64,000 nucleotides of DNA, taken from contig CALGSZ010000004.1 of assembly GCA_937901745.1 (NCBI GenBank), positions 12,657 to 76,656 on the forward strand, in the 5' to 3' direction. Both the position numbers and the translations under genes were made by a program. Positions 40,457-49,531 of this stretch are shown here, piece by piece. A model generated the notes under the pieces. That model saw nothing but the letters and a program-made list of their open reading frames with translations, was not told where the DNA came from and ran no database searches. Source of the stretch: an uncultured Chloroflexota bacterium. GTDB taxonomy: Bacteria; Chloroflexota; Chloroflexia; Thermomicrobiales; UBA6265. Every line of letters starts with the position of its first letter. Position 1 is the first letter of the stretch.

Positions 40457-41509
40457 TCAGCCACTGGCCACGTTGTCGGTGACGCGGTGGCAGGCGACGA
40501 AGTGTCCCGGCTCGACCTCTTGCAGCATTGGCCGGTCAATGTCGCAGAGGCCGGGAATGCGGTCTGGACAGCGGGAGAAGAACGGGCAGCCGCGAGGGAA
40601 CGCGCCACTCGTCGGCGGTTCGCCCGGCACGACCTCGCGGTGGCGGAAGCGGTTCCGCGGGTCGGGTTCGGGGATCGCGTTGATCAGCGCCCGCGTGTAG
40701 GGATGGAGCGGGCGATCGATCACCTGAGCGGCCGAGCCGATCTCGACGATGGTCCCCAGGTACATGACGGCAATGCGGTCGGCGAAGGTGCGCGCGCTGG
40801 CGATGTCGTGCGTGATATAGAGGAACGAGACGCCCCGCTCGGTTTGAATCGTCCGCAGGAGGTTGAGGATTTCCACCCGGCTCGAGGCGTCGATCATCGA
40901 GACCGGCTCGTCGGCGACGATGTAATCCGGATCGCGGACGAGTGCCCGGGCGATGCCGACGCGCTGTCGCTGGCCGCCCGACATCATCGTCGGGTACTTC
41001 GATGCGAACCTGGGCGCGGGCACGAGATCAACGGCTTCCAGGGCGCGGTAGACGCGCTGCCGCCGCTCTTCCGCCGGCACGCCATCAATGATCAGCGGCT
41101 CTTCGATGAGGTCGTAGACCCGGAAGTAGGGATTGAGGCTGGAAAACGGGTCTTGAAAGACAATTTGGGCGCGTCGCCGCAACCAGCCGAGACTCTCCTC
41201 CGGCGCGGCGGTGATGTCCTGCCCGTCGAAGACCACCCGGCCACGCGCTGGCGCGATCAAGCGAAGCGAGACGCGGCCGAGCGTTGACTTGCCGCTGCCC
41301 GACTCACCGACGAGCGCGACTGTCTCCCCCTTGGCGACTTCCAGGCTGACGTCATTGAGCGCGTGGACCTGGCCGGTGCGGAAGAATCCCTTGCGGATCT
41401 GGTAGACGACCTCGATCCCCTCCAGGGAGATGAGTGGGGCAGTGGCGGTCGCGGTCGCGGCGGCTGTCTCCTGAGCCGGCGCGTGGGTAGCCCGGACGGA
41501 ATCAGTCAT
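40457..41509 (-). CDS. Oligopeptide-type ABC transporter ATP-binding protein (DppF/OppF class)
   Basis: A 350-residue ATPase. Walker A GESGSGKSTLGR (about residue 68), signature MSGGQRQRVGIARAL and Walker B IVADEPVSMID are complete, and the C-terminal oligopeptide/nickel extension has the cysteine motif CPFFSRCPDRIPGLCD. The leader of about 20 threonine/alanine residues is disordered. ATG 41509 is preceded by GGGAG and overlaps the end of its partner by 8 bp. It would form a heterodimer with that partner. No permease adjoins, while two Dpp-type permease sets elsewhere in the window lack ATPases. Confidence 0.93.
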   Translation of the reverse strand: MTDSVRATHAPAQETAAATATATAPLISLEGIEVVYQIRKGFFRTGQVHALNDVSLEVAKGETVALVGESGSGKSTLGRVSLRLIAPARGRVVFDGQDITAAPEESLGWLRRRAQIVFQDPFSSLNPYFRVYDLIEEPLIIDGVPAEERRQRVYRALEAVDLVPAPRFASKYPTMMSGGQRQRVGIARALVRDPDYIVADEPVSMIDASSRVEILNLLRTIQTERGVSFLYITHDIASARTFADRIAVMYLGTIVEIGSAAQVIDRPLHPYTRALINAIPEPDPRNRFRHREVVPGEPPTSGAFPRGCPFFSRCPDRIPGLCDIDRPMLQEVEPGHFVACHRVTDNVASG

Positions 41510-42533
41510 GGCTGACTCCCGCCGGCTCCTTGAGATGAGCGAGGTAGAGATCGCCGGCGACACCTGGGTCGTTGAGCCAGCAGCGAGCGTGGCCGCCGTC
41601 GCCGATCGGAATCGGCGGCGGGACGTCGGTGTCGCACGGCGCGAACCGGTACGGGCACCGGGGATGGAATCGGCATCCCGCTGGCGGGTTGGTCAGGTCC
41701 GGCGGCTCGCCCGGCATCGGCTGAGGAGGCGTCGTCGCGCGCAGGCGCGGCAAGCTCGCCAGGAGAAGCCGCGCGTAAGGGTGGCGCGGCTCGAGCAGCA
41801 CGCGCTCCGCCGGGCCGTATTCAGCGTGCCAGCCGGCGTACGCCACGGCGATGTGATCGCAGAGGTCGCTGGCGAGACCGATGTCGTGCGTGATGAAGAT
41901 CATCGAGATGCCCGGATCCTGCTTCAGATCCTTGAGCAGGTTCATGATCTGCGCCTGAACGCTGACGTCGAGGGCAGAGGTCGGCTCGTCGAGGATGAGC
42001 ACGTCTGGATCGAGGACGAGAGCCATCGCCAGCACCACGCGCTGCTTCTGCCCGCCGCTCAACTCATGGGGATAGCGTGTAGCGAACTCGGGCGAGAGCC
42101 CGACCCGCACGAGTAGCTCGTTCACGCGCGACCGGATCGCTTGCTTCGAGAGGCGGCCATCGAGCTGCAACGGCTCCGCGATCTGGTCGCCGATCTTGAG
42201 CACCGGGTTGAGGACGTTCATCGCCCCTTGGAAGACCATCGCGATCCGGCGCCAGCGGATCTCTCGCCGGAACTCGTCCTCGGAAAGCGCGCGGATGTCT
42301 TGACCTTCCAAGCGGATCGAGCCGTCGAAACGGACCACATTCTTCGGGAGGAGACGCATCAGCGCGACGGCTAGGCTCGTCTTGCCGCTGCCCGACTCAC
42401 CGACGATTCCGACCGCCTCCCCACGCCTCTCGATCGTGAATGAGACACCGTCCACCGCGCGGACGACGCGTCCGCCGGAGACGTAATGGAGATGCAGATC
42501 CTCGACGGCGAGGAGCGGCGCCGGTGCAGTCAT
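41502..42533 (-). CDS. Oligopeptide-type ABC transporter ATP-binding protein (DppD/OppD class)
   Basis: A 343-residue ATPase with Walker A GESGSGKTSLAVALMRLLP, signature LSGGQKQRVVLAMAL, Walker B VLILDEPTSALD and a C-terminal extension with HPRCPYRFAPCD, four cysteines typical of the OppD/DppD class. The start is ATG 42533 (MTAPAPLLAVEDL); no ribosome site precedes it, but TATAGT lies only 6 bases upstream on the coding strand, so a leaderless transcript is possible. GTG 42587 is an in-frame alternative. First gene of the two-gene ATPase unit. Confidence 0.93.
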   Translation of the reverse strand: MTAPAPLLAVEDLHLHYVSGGRVVRAVDGVSFTIERRGEAVGIVGESGSGKTSLAVALMRLLPKNVVRFDGSIRLEGQDIRALSEDEFRREIRWRRIAMVFQGAMNVLNPVLKIGDQIAEPLQLDGRLSKQAIRSRVNELLVRVGLSPEFATRYPHELSGGQKQRVVLAMALVLDPDVLILDEPTSALDVSVQAQIMNLLKDLKQDPGISMIFITHDIGLASDLCDHIAVAYAGWHAEYGPAERVLLEPRHPYARLLLASLPRLRATTPPQPMPGEPPDLTNPPAGCRFHPRCPYRFAPCDTDVPPPIPIGDGGHARCWLNDPGVAGDLYLAHLKEPAGVSHD

Positions 42534-42637
42534 ACCGTCACTATACAGGACCGACCGAGCCGCGGAGTCACGCTTGGCGACCGGCACTTCAGGCAGACGG
42601 TGCCGCTAATGCTACTCCGGCGGCGATGCCCGGCGGA

Positions 42638-44737
42638 TCAGGCCGGGCGGACAGTGACCCGGTTGCTGTGGAAGGTGGACTGCCCGCCCAGGTCGGCCAG
42701 CGCGTCGGATGTCAGCCAGTTGACGTTGCGTCCATCCGGCGAGCGGCTGCCCCAATAGCCCTTCGGAGCGACGGCGACGCCAGGCGGCACATCGTCGGTG
42801 ACGATCGCGCGCAGGTGAATGCAGCCACGCCGGTTCTCGACAACGACTTCAGCGCCGTGGTGGATACCCCGCGCCGCGGCGTCCGCCGGATTGATCTCGA
42901 TGAACGGCTCGCCTTCCTTGTGCGCGTGCTTCTCCTGGTTGGCGAAGGACGAGGAGACGAAGTGATGAGCGGCGCCGGAGAGGAGCGTCAGCGGCGCGCT
43001 CAGCGGATCGCGTCCGACGGCGCCATCGGACTCGGTGGCGAACTCGGCGGGCGGAACGTAGTCGGGCAATGGATCGACCCCATACTCGGTCATCACCTCG
43101 CAGCGTAGCTCGACCTTACCGGAGGGCGTCGGGAAGTGGCCGTCGGCGAAAGGCACGATGGGTTCGCCGTCATCAAGGGCGTAGGGCACTGTCCCTTCCC
43201 GCTGCAGCCGCTCGAGTGTGATGCCGGCCAGGAGCGGATTCTTGGCGCGCGTCGCGTCGAGCACCTCGGCGATGATTTCCTCTGGCGTTTGCCGCAGCCA
43301 CGGCTCGTCGTAGCCCATCGCTTCGGCGAGCAGCCGCATCACCGTCCAGTTGCTCTTTGCCTCGCCGCGCGGCGGGATCGCCTGCTGGTTGTATTGCAGA
43401 TGGCGATGACCGTAGGGCTTGTGGAGATCGGTCTGTTCCAGCTGCGTCGTCGCTGGCAGGACGATATCGGCGTAGCGCGCGGTGTCGGTTAGGAACTGCT
43501 CGTGGACGACTGTGAAGAGGTCGTCTCGCATCAGTCCGCGGACGATGAGACCGGCGTTCGGGCTGGAGGTGACGGGGTTCGCGCCGAAGACGTAGAGGGC
43601 CTTGATCGGCGGGTTGTCGATCTCGCCGGTCAGGGCCGCGCCAAGCCGATTCATGTTGACTACGCGTGGCACCGGCGGACACTCGGAAGCGTGGCCAACC
43701 GCCTCCGCGTCCCAGACGATGTGGCTGCTCTGCGAGTAGAAGAGCCCGCCGCCGCGCACACCGTATTGGCCGACGACGGCCGGCAGGCAGCAGAGCGCTC
43801 GGATGGTTTGCCCGCCGTTGCCGTGCCGCTGCAGGCCGTCCGCGAATTTGAGAAGCGCCGGCTTGACCGTGCCGTAACGTCGGGCCAATTCGACGATCGT
43901 CGTCTCGGGCACGCCCGTGATCGCCGCGACGCGGTCCGGCGGGTAGAGCGCGGCGCGGTCGCGCAGGTCTTCCCAGCCAATGGTGTGCGCCCGCAGCCAG
44001 GCCTCGTCATGCAGGCCCTCGGCGAAGAGGACGTGGATCAGGCCGAGCGCCAGCGCGGCGTCGGTCGCGGGCCGGGGCTGAATATGAAGATCGGCCGAGC
44101 GGGCGGTAAGCGTGCGCCGGGGATCGATGACTACGACTTCGGCGCCGCTCCGCTGTGCCTGCCGCAGGAGCGGCATGAAGTGCGGGTTGGTGCTGGCGGG
44201 GTTATGCCCCCAGATCAACACGAGGCGACTGTGCAGCACGTCGCGGGGATCCGGCGACAGCTTCCCGCCGATCGTTGCGGTCACCGCGACCGCTGCGGCA
44301 GCGTCGCAGATCGCGCGCGCCAAGCCGCTCGCGCCCATCCGGTTCCAGAGGCGGGCGCTCGCGACGGTCATCTCGACGAGGCCGAGCGTGCCGCTGTAGG
44401 AGTAGGGAAGGATTGCCGCCGCGCCATACTCGGCGATGGTCTCTTTCCACCGCCGGGCAATCTCCGCGATGGCCTCATCCCAGGTGATCCGCTCCCATTG
44501 CCCGCTCCCCTTCGGTCCGGTCCGGCGCAGCGGGTGGAGGAGGCGATCCGGGTGGTAGACCCGATCGAGATAGGGGCGGACTTTGGCGCACAACCAGCCC
44601 TGCGTAATCGGGTGATCCGGATCGGCGATGAAGCGGACAGCGCGCCCGTCGCGCACCTCGGTCAGGGTCGCGCAGGTATCCGGGCAATCGTGCGGGCAGG
44701 CTCCGCGGATGAGCATCGTTGGAGCGGCACTTGCCAT
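42638..44737 (-). CDS. Molybdopterin-dependent oxidoreductase (DMSO reductase superfamily)
   Basis: A 699-residue catalytic subunit. Residues 14-50 hold an N-terminal iron-sulfur site (C14, C18, C22, C50; ACPHDCPDTC then GWLCAK). Bis-MGD binding regions include LVLIWGHNPASTNPH, VVIDPRRTLTARSAD, LYVFGANPVTSSPN and the C-terminal molydopterin-binding domain (FVSSSFANQEKHAHKEG, EINPADAAARGI). Cys144 in ARAICDAA is the candidate molybdenum ligand by position. No Tat signal is seen, so it is likely cytoplasmic, and no electron-transfer or membrane subunit adjoins. It could be a formate dehydrogenase-like or thiosulfate/acetylene-type member; the substrate is open. ATG 44737 follows GAGGAGGG. Confidence 0.9.
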   Translation of the reverse strand: MASAAPTMLIRGACPHDCPDTCATLTEVRDGRAVRFIADPDHPITQGWLCAKVRPYLDRVYHPDRLLHPLRRTGPKGSGQWERITWDEAIAEIARRWKETIAEYGAAAILPYSYSGTLGLVEMTVASARLWNRMGASGLARAICDAAAAVAVTATIGGKLSPDPRDVLHSRLVLIWGHNPASTNPHFMPLLRQAQRSGAEVVVIDPRRTLTARSADLHIQPRPATDAALALGLIHVLFAEGLHDEAWLRAHTIGWEDLRDRAALYPPDRVAAITGVPETTIVELARRYGTVKPALLKFADGLQRHGNGGQTIRALCCLPAVVGQYGVRGGGLFYSQSSHIVWDAEAVGHASECPPVPRVVNMNRLGAALTGEIDNPPIKALYVFGANPVTSSPNAGLIVRGLMRDDLFTVVHEQFLTDTARYADIVLPATTQLEQTDLHKPYGHRHLQYNQQAIPPRGEAKSNWTVMRLLAEAMGYDEPWLRQTPEEIIAEVLDATRAKNPLLAGITLERLQREGTVPYALDDGEPIVPFADGHFPTPSGKVELRCEVMTEYGVDPLPDYVPPAEFATESDGAVGRDPLSAPLTLLSGAAHHFVSSSFANQEKHAHKEGEPFIEINPADAAARGIHHGAEVVVENRRGCIHLRAIVTDDVPPGVAVAPKGYWGSRSPDGRNVNWLTSDALADLGGQSTFHSNRVTVRPA

Positions 44738-45112
44738 AAGTGGACCCTCCTCGAGAGGAAGCGGCCGACAGTGCGGCCAGCATACGGCGAGACCGGCGAC
44801 GTGGACAACATCCAGATTGACGGACCGAAATCGCCGTGTGAATATTGCGCGGAGTCCTGGGCAGAACTCAGTACGAATGAGCATTTCTGACCCATCGGCC
44901 GCGTCGCTTCATTCGCTGAATCTCGCGCTACGCGAGGGCCGCCGGGTCCTGGTCGTGTTGGCTTCGAACGCAGTGTTCGCTCGACTGGCACTGATGCCGC
45001 GAGCGGCCTTGCCAACGAAGCCCCGGTTCGGGAACCGTTCGCACTCCGTTGCCGTCTACCTGAATGCTTTTTGGAGTTGGTGAGTTTCGAGGCAGGAGGA
45101 GAAGAGAGCGCA
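44738..45112. other. Intergenic region with a small palindrome
   Basis: About 375 bases lie between the molybdopterin gene (minus) and the broken secreted-protein gene (plus). CTCGCG-CTA-CGCGAG at 44922-44936 is a short palindrome; with CTGAAT just upstream it looks like a degraded copy of the MerR-type promoter at 9120-9150. CGAAC-N5-GTTCG lies at 44965-44979. I see no supported gene here. Confidence 0.4.
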
Positions 45113-46201
45113 ATGCGGAGCCTCGTGAGACCACTGTCGGCGATCATGGTCCTGATACTCGCCGGGACCACCTTCTCCCTTGCGCTGGGGCGCTCGGTCA
45201 CCCTAGCGCAAGACGGCGGGCCCCTCACCGCAGCGGTGTAGGACGACAGCTGTGACGACCTTGGCGCTGTCGTCGTCAACCTGCGGGACTTGAGTGAGCA
45301 GGACGGTGGCGTCCTGACGAGCTTTTCCACCGTCAACATTCCGATCGACGACTTCTCGATGGGTGGTTTCGCGATCAGTGTAAGCGACAACTTCGGTGAT
45401 TTGGTCGCCTGCGGGGAGGTTCCGCCGTTCTCAGGGAGCGACGCCTTCATCGCCCTCCCGGCGCAGAACGCATCCGGGCTCGGCGGCGTTGCCTGGCTGC
45501 ATGAGCGCGATGATCGGACGCAAGTCTCGATCTTCCTGACCGAGGTCGGGGAGGGGAGCGATGAGTCGTCGCTGCCGCCTGATGAGGAAGAGTCCCCACC
45601 CCCGCCGGAGGAACCGACGCCAACGGCGACGGCCGAGCCGACTGAGAGCCCACGGCCGGTGCGGACGCCTTCGCCAACGGCAGAGCCGGAGGAATCCGAC
45701 GGCTATGTGACGTACACCAGTCCGAGCTATGGCTGGTCGCTGCGGTACGACCCGCTCGTCTGGGAGGTCCGGCGGGACGAAGTAGAGGATTCCGAATATG
45801 GTCCCATTGACTGGTTCAACATTAGCAATGGGATCAGCTTCATCAGCATTGCGACCCAGGGTGGCTGGACAGAAGATACCCCGGCCAACTCGATGGCTTG
45901 CGTCCAGTGGTACGACGAGAACATCTCCCTCTGGGAAGGCTATACCAATGTCGAGCCCTGGATTGGGGACGACGGTAAGCCGGTCCGGGGTGGGAACCGC
46001 CTCGACGCCTACGGCGCCTGGAGCTACACCTTCATTGACGAGGAAACCGGCGCCTCGCTTGACAACGTCCTCTACGTGCGCTGCATCTCCATTGATGGAG
46101 GCCGAGCGCAGATCGAGCTTCGCCAGTGGACGACGCCGCGTGGCTACAACAGCCAGGCCGCCGCGCGCGAGGACTTGCTGAGCGGACTCGAGCTTCCGTA
46201 G
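45113..46201 (+). pseudogene. Secreted protein gene interrupted by an in-frame TAG
   Basis: ATG 45113, with AGGAGGAGAAG upstream, starts a signal peptide (SAIMVLILAGTTFSLALG, ending VTLAQD). At codon 43 (45239-45241) a TAG stops translation, yet the same frame stays open to 46201 and continues coherently: DDSCDDLGAVVVNLRDLSE and NFGDLVACGEVPPF match in pattern the secreted protein at 39.8 kb. A proline/threonine/glutamate linker follows, then a second domain of about 160 residues (YTSPSYGWSLRYDPLVWEVR). Full length would be 362 residues. TAG is a normal stop in neighbouring genes, so recoding is unlikely: this is a recent nonsense mutation or a base error. A fragment could start at TTG/ATG sites near 45290. 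Confidence 0.75.
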
Positions 46202-46279
46202 CGCGCGTTCCCGCGCACCACGCGAAAGATCGCTGTCAATTGCGCGCCCACTGTTCGGCTCATCCGGGGAGCGGGCGCG

Positions 46280-47290
46280 CTACCAGCGGGCGAAGAGGGG
46301 CGGAAGCGTCACCTTCGCCTGAAACTCCGTGAAGTCGGTGCGCCAATCAACGAAGGTACGGCGGAAGTCGAACCGGTCGAGCGGGGCAAACGGCTGATGT
46401 CCGCCGTAGAAGCTGAAGGCGTAGGCGTAACCGGCGGCAGCTAGGGCCGCGCGTGTCTCGGCATTGAAGGTATCCGGCTTGCCGACCGGGTAGGCGAAGA
46501 GCCGTGGCGGCGCGCCAAGCTCGGCGGCGATGCGGTCGCGGCAGGTTGCCACCTCGTAGAGCTGGCGATCGGCGGGGAGGCGGGCGAGGATCGGGTGCGT
46601 CACCGTGTGGCCGCCGAACGTCATACCCGCGGCGTGCATCTCGCGGGCCATGTCCCAGGTCATCCAGAGATCCTTGGCCGCGGCCGAATCCAGGCGGCCG
46701 GAGCCGGTCACCTCGGCAAGATGGTCGAGGAACGCGGAGGCGCGCTCTCCCGGCAGGCGCCGGTAGACGGCAATGGCCGCCGCGATTGCCGCCGAACGGT
46801 CGCCGCGATCGAGATAGATGGGCTCCGGCAGCCAATCGTCCGCCGGTATGACCGATCGCTCGCTGGACCGGATCATCCAGGCAATCTCGTCCCACCACGC
46901 CGCGCCGCCGGTATCGAGGAAGCCGGTGCAGAGGAAGAAGACCGCGCGCAGCCCGTGCCGCCGGAGGAGCGGGAACGCCAACTCGTAGTTGTCGCGGTAA
47001 CCGTCATCGAAGGTGAGCAAGATATGGCGGCCGCGCCGGCCGGAGAGCACGAGCGGCAGGTCATCGCCGCTGATGACGTCGGCGTTCCGAGCCAGGAACG
47101 CGAGCTGCTGGTCGAGTCCTTCGGCGGTCGCGCTGAAGACATCCGGGAAGTACGGCGTGGTCAACGCATCGCCGATGCGGTGGTAGTTGAGGACGAGGAC
47201 GCCGTGCCAGGTCGGCAGGCGTCGTACCAGGCGGCCACTCCGGCTGCGCTCGAGCGCCGTGGCGGCGAGGGAGATAGCGGTCGCGCTCAT
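46280..47290 (-). CDS. Polysaccharide deacetylase (NodB-type)
   Basis: A 336-residue deacetylase. LLTFDDGYRDN (near residue 103) carries the catalytic base and metal-binding aspartates, FGGHTVTHPIL the two zinc histidines, and FAYPVGKPDTFNAE the third motif. A 70-residue insert between motifs 1 and 2 (AAWWDEIAWMIRSSE) is like that of cell-wall and exopolysaccharide deacetylases such as those near WcaK/ pel genes. No signal peptide is clear; the N terminus is helical. Its ATG overlaps the TGA of the upstream GNAT gene by 4 bp, so it is the last gene of the minus-strand run of acyl/aminoacyl transferases. Confidence 0.92.
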   Translation of the reverse strand: MSATAISLAATALERSRSGRLVRRLPTWHGVLVLNYHRIGDALTTPYFPDVFSATAEGLDQQLAFLARNADVISGDDLPLVLSGRRGRHILLTFDDGYRDNYELAFPLLRRHGLRAVFFLCTGFLDTGGAAWWDEIAWMIRSSERSVIPADDWLPEPIYLDRGDRSAAIAAAIAVYRRLPGERASAFLDHLAEVTGSGRLDSAAAKDLWMTWDMAREMHAAGMTFGGHTVTHPILARLPADRQLYEVATCRDRIAAELGAPPRLFAYPVGKPDTFNAETRAALAAAGYAYAFSFYGGHQPFAPLDRFDFRRTFVDWRTDFTEFQAKVTLPPLFARW

Positions 47291-48471
47291 TGGGACTCCG
47301 ATTCGGCGGATGAGGCGCGGCGACTCAACGCGCGCTGCCAGGCACGCACTTGCTTCAGTGCGTCGATCGCGACCATGCGCGGGCCTCGCTTCAGCTCCGC
47401 CCAAACGAGCTCGCGCCGGACTGTCGAAAGCTCGCGCTTGTAGCGGACCTCGCCCTGCAGCCAGTTGACCTCGTCGTAGCCGCGTCGCAGCGCCTCCTCC
47501 ATGCACAGGACGCCAACGACGAATCCCGGAGCGAGCGATTTCTCCTCGAAATGCGGGAGGCCCCATTGGTAATGGAGAATGACGCGGCCATCAACCAGCC
47601 CGTAGAAAATGCCAAGGAGTTGGTCGCCGGCGTACGCGCGGAACAGGACGATGTCGCCTCTTGGCAGGAGGCGAGCGATCAAGTCCATGTGAAACGCGGT
47701 GAAGCGCTTGCTCGCGAACGCGCCCGGCTGACCGGCGCGCTGCCACCGCTCCTGGTGGAGTGGGATGAGCTCGCGGAGGGCGGCGTGGCCTTCCTCAACG
47801 GTTTCGGCCCAGTGCGTCGTAATCGGGCCGAAGCGCTCTTCGAAGCGGCGCAAGTTCTTGCGAATCTTCGCCGAGGTGGACTTAGGCAGTGCCGCCATGA
47901 CTGGCTGGCCCGCGTCCCGGATCGCGCGCAGATCGACGCCATACGCCGGTTGGCGGGTGACGATAAAGCGAGGCTCGGCGCGCAGGAGCGGCTCGGCGTG
48001 CTCTGGGGCGAAGCCGTTCAGCTCCAGCACGTCCCAGCGGGACGACGCGTTGCTCAGCGCGGTGAGGAGCGCGGCCGCGAACGAGTCCCGTGCTTCCGGG
48101 AGGGCGAGCAGCCGGTTGAACTCGACGCAGACGCTTTGTCCCGGCGGCTCCCCGGCCGTCCCGATGTGCATCGTGCGAACCGGAATCGGGCCGCGCCGCT
48201 GGCCGACGCCCTGGGTGACGAGGGCGATGCCACACGGGCCGTTCGGGCCGTGCCCGATCGCGAACTGGTGGGGAACGATCGAGCCGTAATGATTCAGCCA
48301 GGTCGCGATCCAGTCCCAGGAAGTCGTCAAGCTGGGCACCGTCAGCGACTCGAGCCGCTTCCAGACGACTCGCGCCTCATGGATGTCGGTCGTTAGCGAG
48401 ATGGCGATTGTCCCAGTCGCCGCGGGTTCCACGATCTGCTCGCGCGTCTGGCGCACGGCGTTGGCTAGCAC
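47287..48471 (-). CDS. GNAT-fold acyltransferase, CelD/BcsL-like
   Basis: A 394-residue protein of the double-GNAT CelD/FemAB-like family. The core SWDWIATWLNHYG, SKIRKNLRRFEERFG and FVVGVLCMEEALRRGYDEVNWLQGEVRYKRELS follows the family order. Relatives attach acyl or amino-acid groups to polysaccharides or are found in cellulose/exopolysaccharide loci. The start is placed at GTG 48471, with GGGAG 8 bases upstream; the frame extends to 48609 into the preceding gene but that part is arginine/serine-rich shadow. Middle gene of three consecutive GNAT-type genes ahead of the deacetylase. Confidence 0.85.
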   Translation of the reverse strand: MLANAVRQTREQIVEPAATGTIAISLTTDIHEARVVWKRLESLTVPSLTTSWDWIATWLNHYGSIVPHQFAIGHGPNGPCGIALVTQGVGQRRGPIPVRTMHIGTAGEPPGQSVCVEFNRLLALPEARDSFAAALLTALSNASSRWDVLELNGFAPEHAEPLLRAEPRFIVTRQPAYGVDLRAIRDAGQPVMAALPKSTSAKIRKNLRRFEERFGPITTHWAETVEEGHAALRELIPLHQERWQRAGQPGAFASKRFTAFHMDLIARLLPRGDIVLFRAYAGDQLLGIFYGLVDGRVILHYQWGLPHFEEKSLAPGFVVGVLCMEEALRRGYDEVNWLQGEVRYKRELSTVRRELVWAELKRGPRMVAIDALKQVRAWQRALSRRASSAESESQ

Positions 48472-48505
48472 CTGTTTGCTCCCTGTTTCCGACCGCCGCC
48501 GCTCG

Positions 48506-49531
48506 CTACGCCGGGATGCGGGAGGCGACGACACGCCGGACGAGCCACGACGCGACGGGCCGGTAGCGGCGCTCCATCGGCGCGGGAAAGATCGAGATGT
48601 TGCCGCCAAAGCCCGTCTTGAAGTTGCGCAAGCCTTCCGGCTGAACGTTGCCCAGATCGACTTGCGCGCAGCCGCGATCCCGGTAGTACCGAACGATTTC
48701 GTAGATCAAATACGCGCCGGCTGCCTGGCCGCGCCGCTCCGGCGCCGAGGCGGCGGAGAGGTAGGTTGCCTCCGGACCGAAGCGGAGACAGAACGCGGCG
48801 GCCGCGGGCGCGCCATCCGCCATGGCGAAAAAGACCGTCGCGTCCTGACCGAACGTCGCCGCCAGATCGGTGAAGAAGGCGTGATGGAGGCAGGCGATGC
48901 CTTGACGGCGCGTGGTCTGGACGTACATGTCATAGAACGTAGAGATCGCCTCGCTGTCAGCGGGCACCGCTTTCACGGTAATGCCTTGCCGGATCGCGAG
49001 CCGAACGTGATAGCGCTTCTTGTGGTGCATGCCGGCGAGCAGTGCGTCGTCGTCGAGCGTGGGAATCTGCAACGTCTGGCGTGGCTGGATCGGCCGCATC
49101 CACTTGACGAGGCCATGCTGCTTGTAGGTGCCCGGCAGCGCGAAGCGCTGGTTCGGCTCCATCACTAGCGTCACCGCGCCATTGGCCCGGCAGACCTCAT
49201 CCAGGGCGGCGAGGAGATCTGGAAAGATCGCCTGGTGATCCCCCTCTAGCGTCGGGCCGCACGGGACATACGCGATGCTGATCGGCCCAAATCGCTTCAG
49301 GAGGACTTGCGCCATCCAGGCGCCGTCCTGCCCGCGGCCGGCGATTCGCTCCACATGCCAGCCTTGACGCTGCTTGAACTCGCCCCAGCGCCAGGACTGC
49401 AGCAGATTGCCCCCGAGTCGCTCCAGCTCGCGGTCCCACTCGACGCCGGACAGCGTCGTGATGGCCGGGCCCGCGCTCCGGACCACCGAGAGGGTGGGCG
49501 TGCTTGGCAGAGTCTGCGCTGGCTCAGACAT
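48506..49531 (-). CDS. FemAB-family peptidoglycan/glycan aminoacyltransferase-like protein
   Basis: A 341-residue double-GNAT protein of the FemAB group. LLQSWRWGEFKQRQGWHVER opens domain 1, KKRYHVRLAIRQG is the helix between the domains, and domain 2 carries MADGAPAAAAFCLRFG, GQAAGAYLIYEIVRYYRDRG and DLGNVQPEGLRNFKTGFGGN, the signature block. FemX/FemA/FemB use aminoacyl-tRNA to add residues to lipid II; members in polysaccharide loci may modify glycan precursors. Its ATG overlaps the stop of the upstream GNAT gene by 8 bp. Confidence 0.9.
   Translation of the reverse strand: MSEPAQTLPSTPTLSVVRSAGPAITTLSGVEWDRELERLGGNLLQSWRWGEFKQRQGWHVERIAGRGQDGAWMAQVLLKRFGPISIAYVPCGPTLEGDHQAIFPDLLAALDEVCRANGAVTLVMEPNQRFALPGTYKQHGLVKWMRPIQPRQTLQIPTLDDDALLAGMHHKKRYHVRLAIRQGITVKAVPADSEAISTFYDMYVQTTRRQGIACLHHAFFTDLAATFGQDATVFFAMADGAPAAAAFCLRFGPEATYLSAASAPERRGQAAGAYLIYEIVRYYRDRGCAQVDLGNVQPEGLRNFKTGFGGNISIFPAPMERRYRPVASWLVRRVVASRIPA

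Noticed and set aside
41502..42533. DEPVSMID in the second ATPase as an inactivating change
   Set aside because: The Walker B aspartate and catalytic glutamate are intact; only the less conserved D-loop approach differs.
44965..44979. CGAAC-N5-GTTCG as a LexA/SOS box
   Set aside because: The known Gram-positive box has four bases between the arms, here five, and no SOS gene follows.
45239..45241. TAG read as a sense codon (recoding)
   Set aside because: TAG is used as an ordinary stop by many genes here, for example rnj and the transporter genes; there is no sign of pyrrolysine genes or a context signal.
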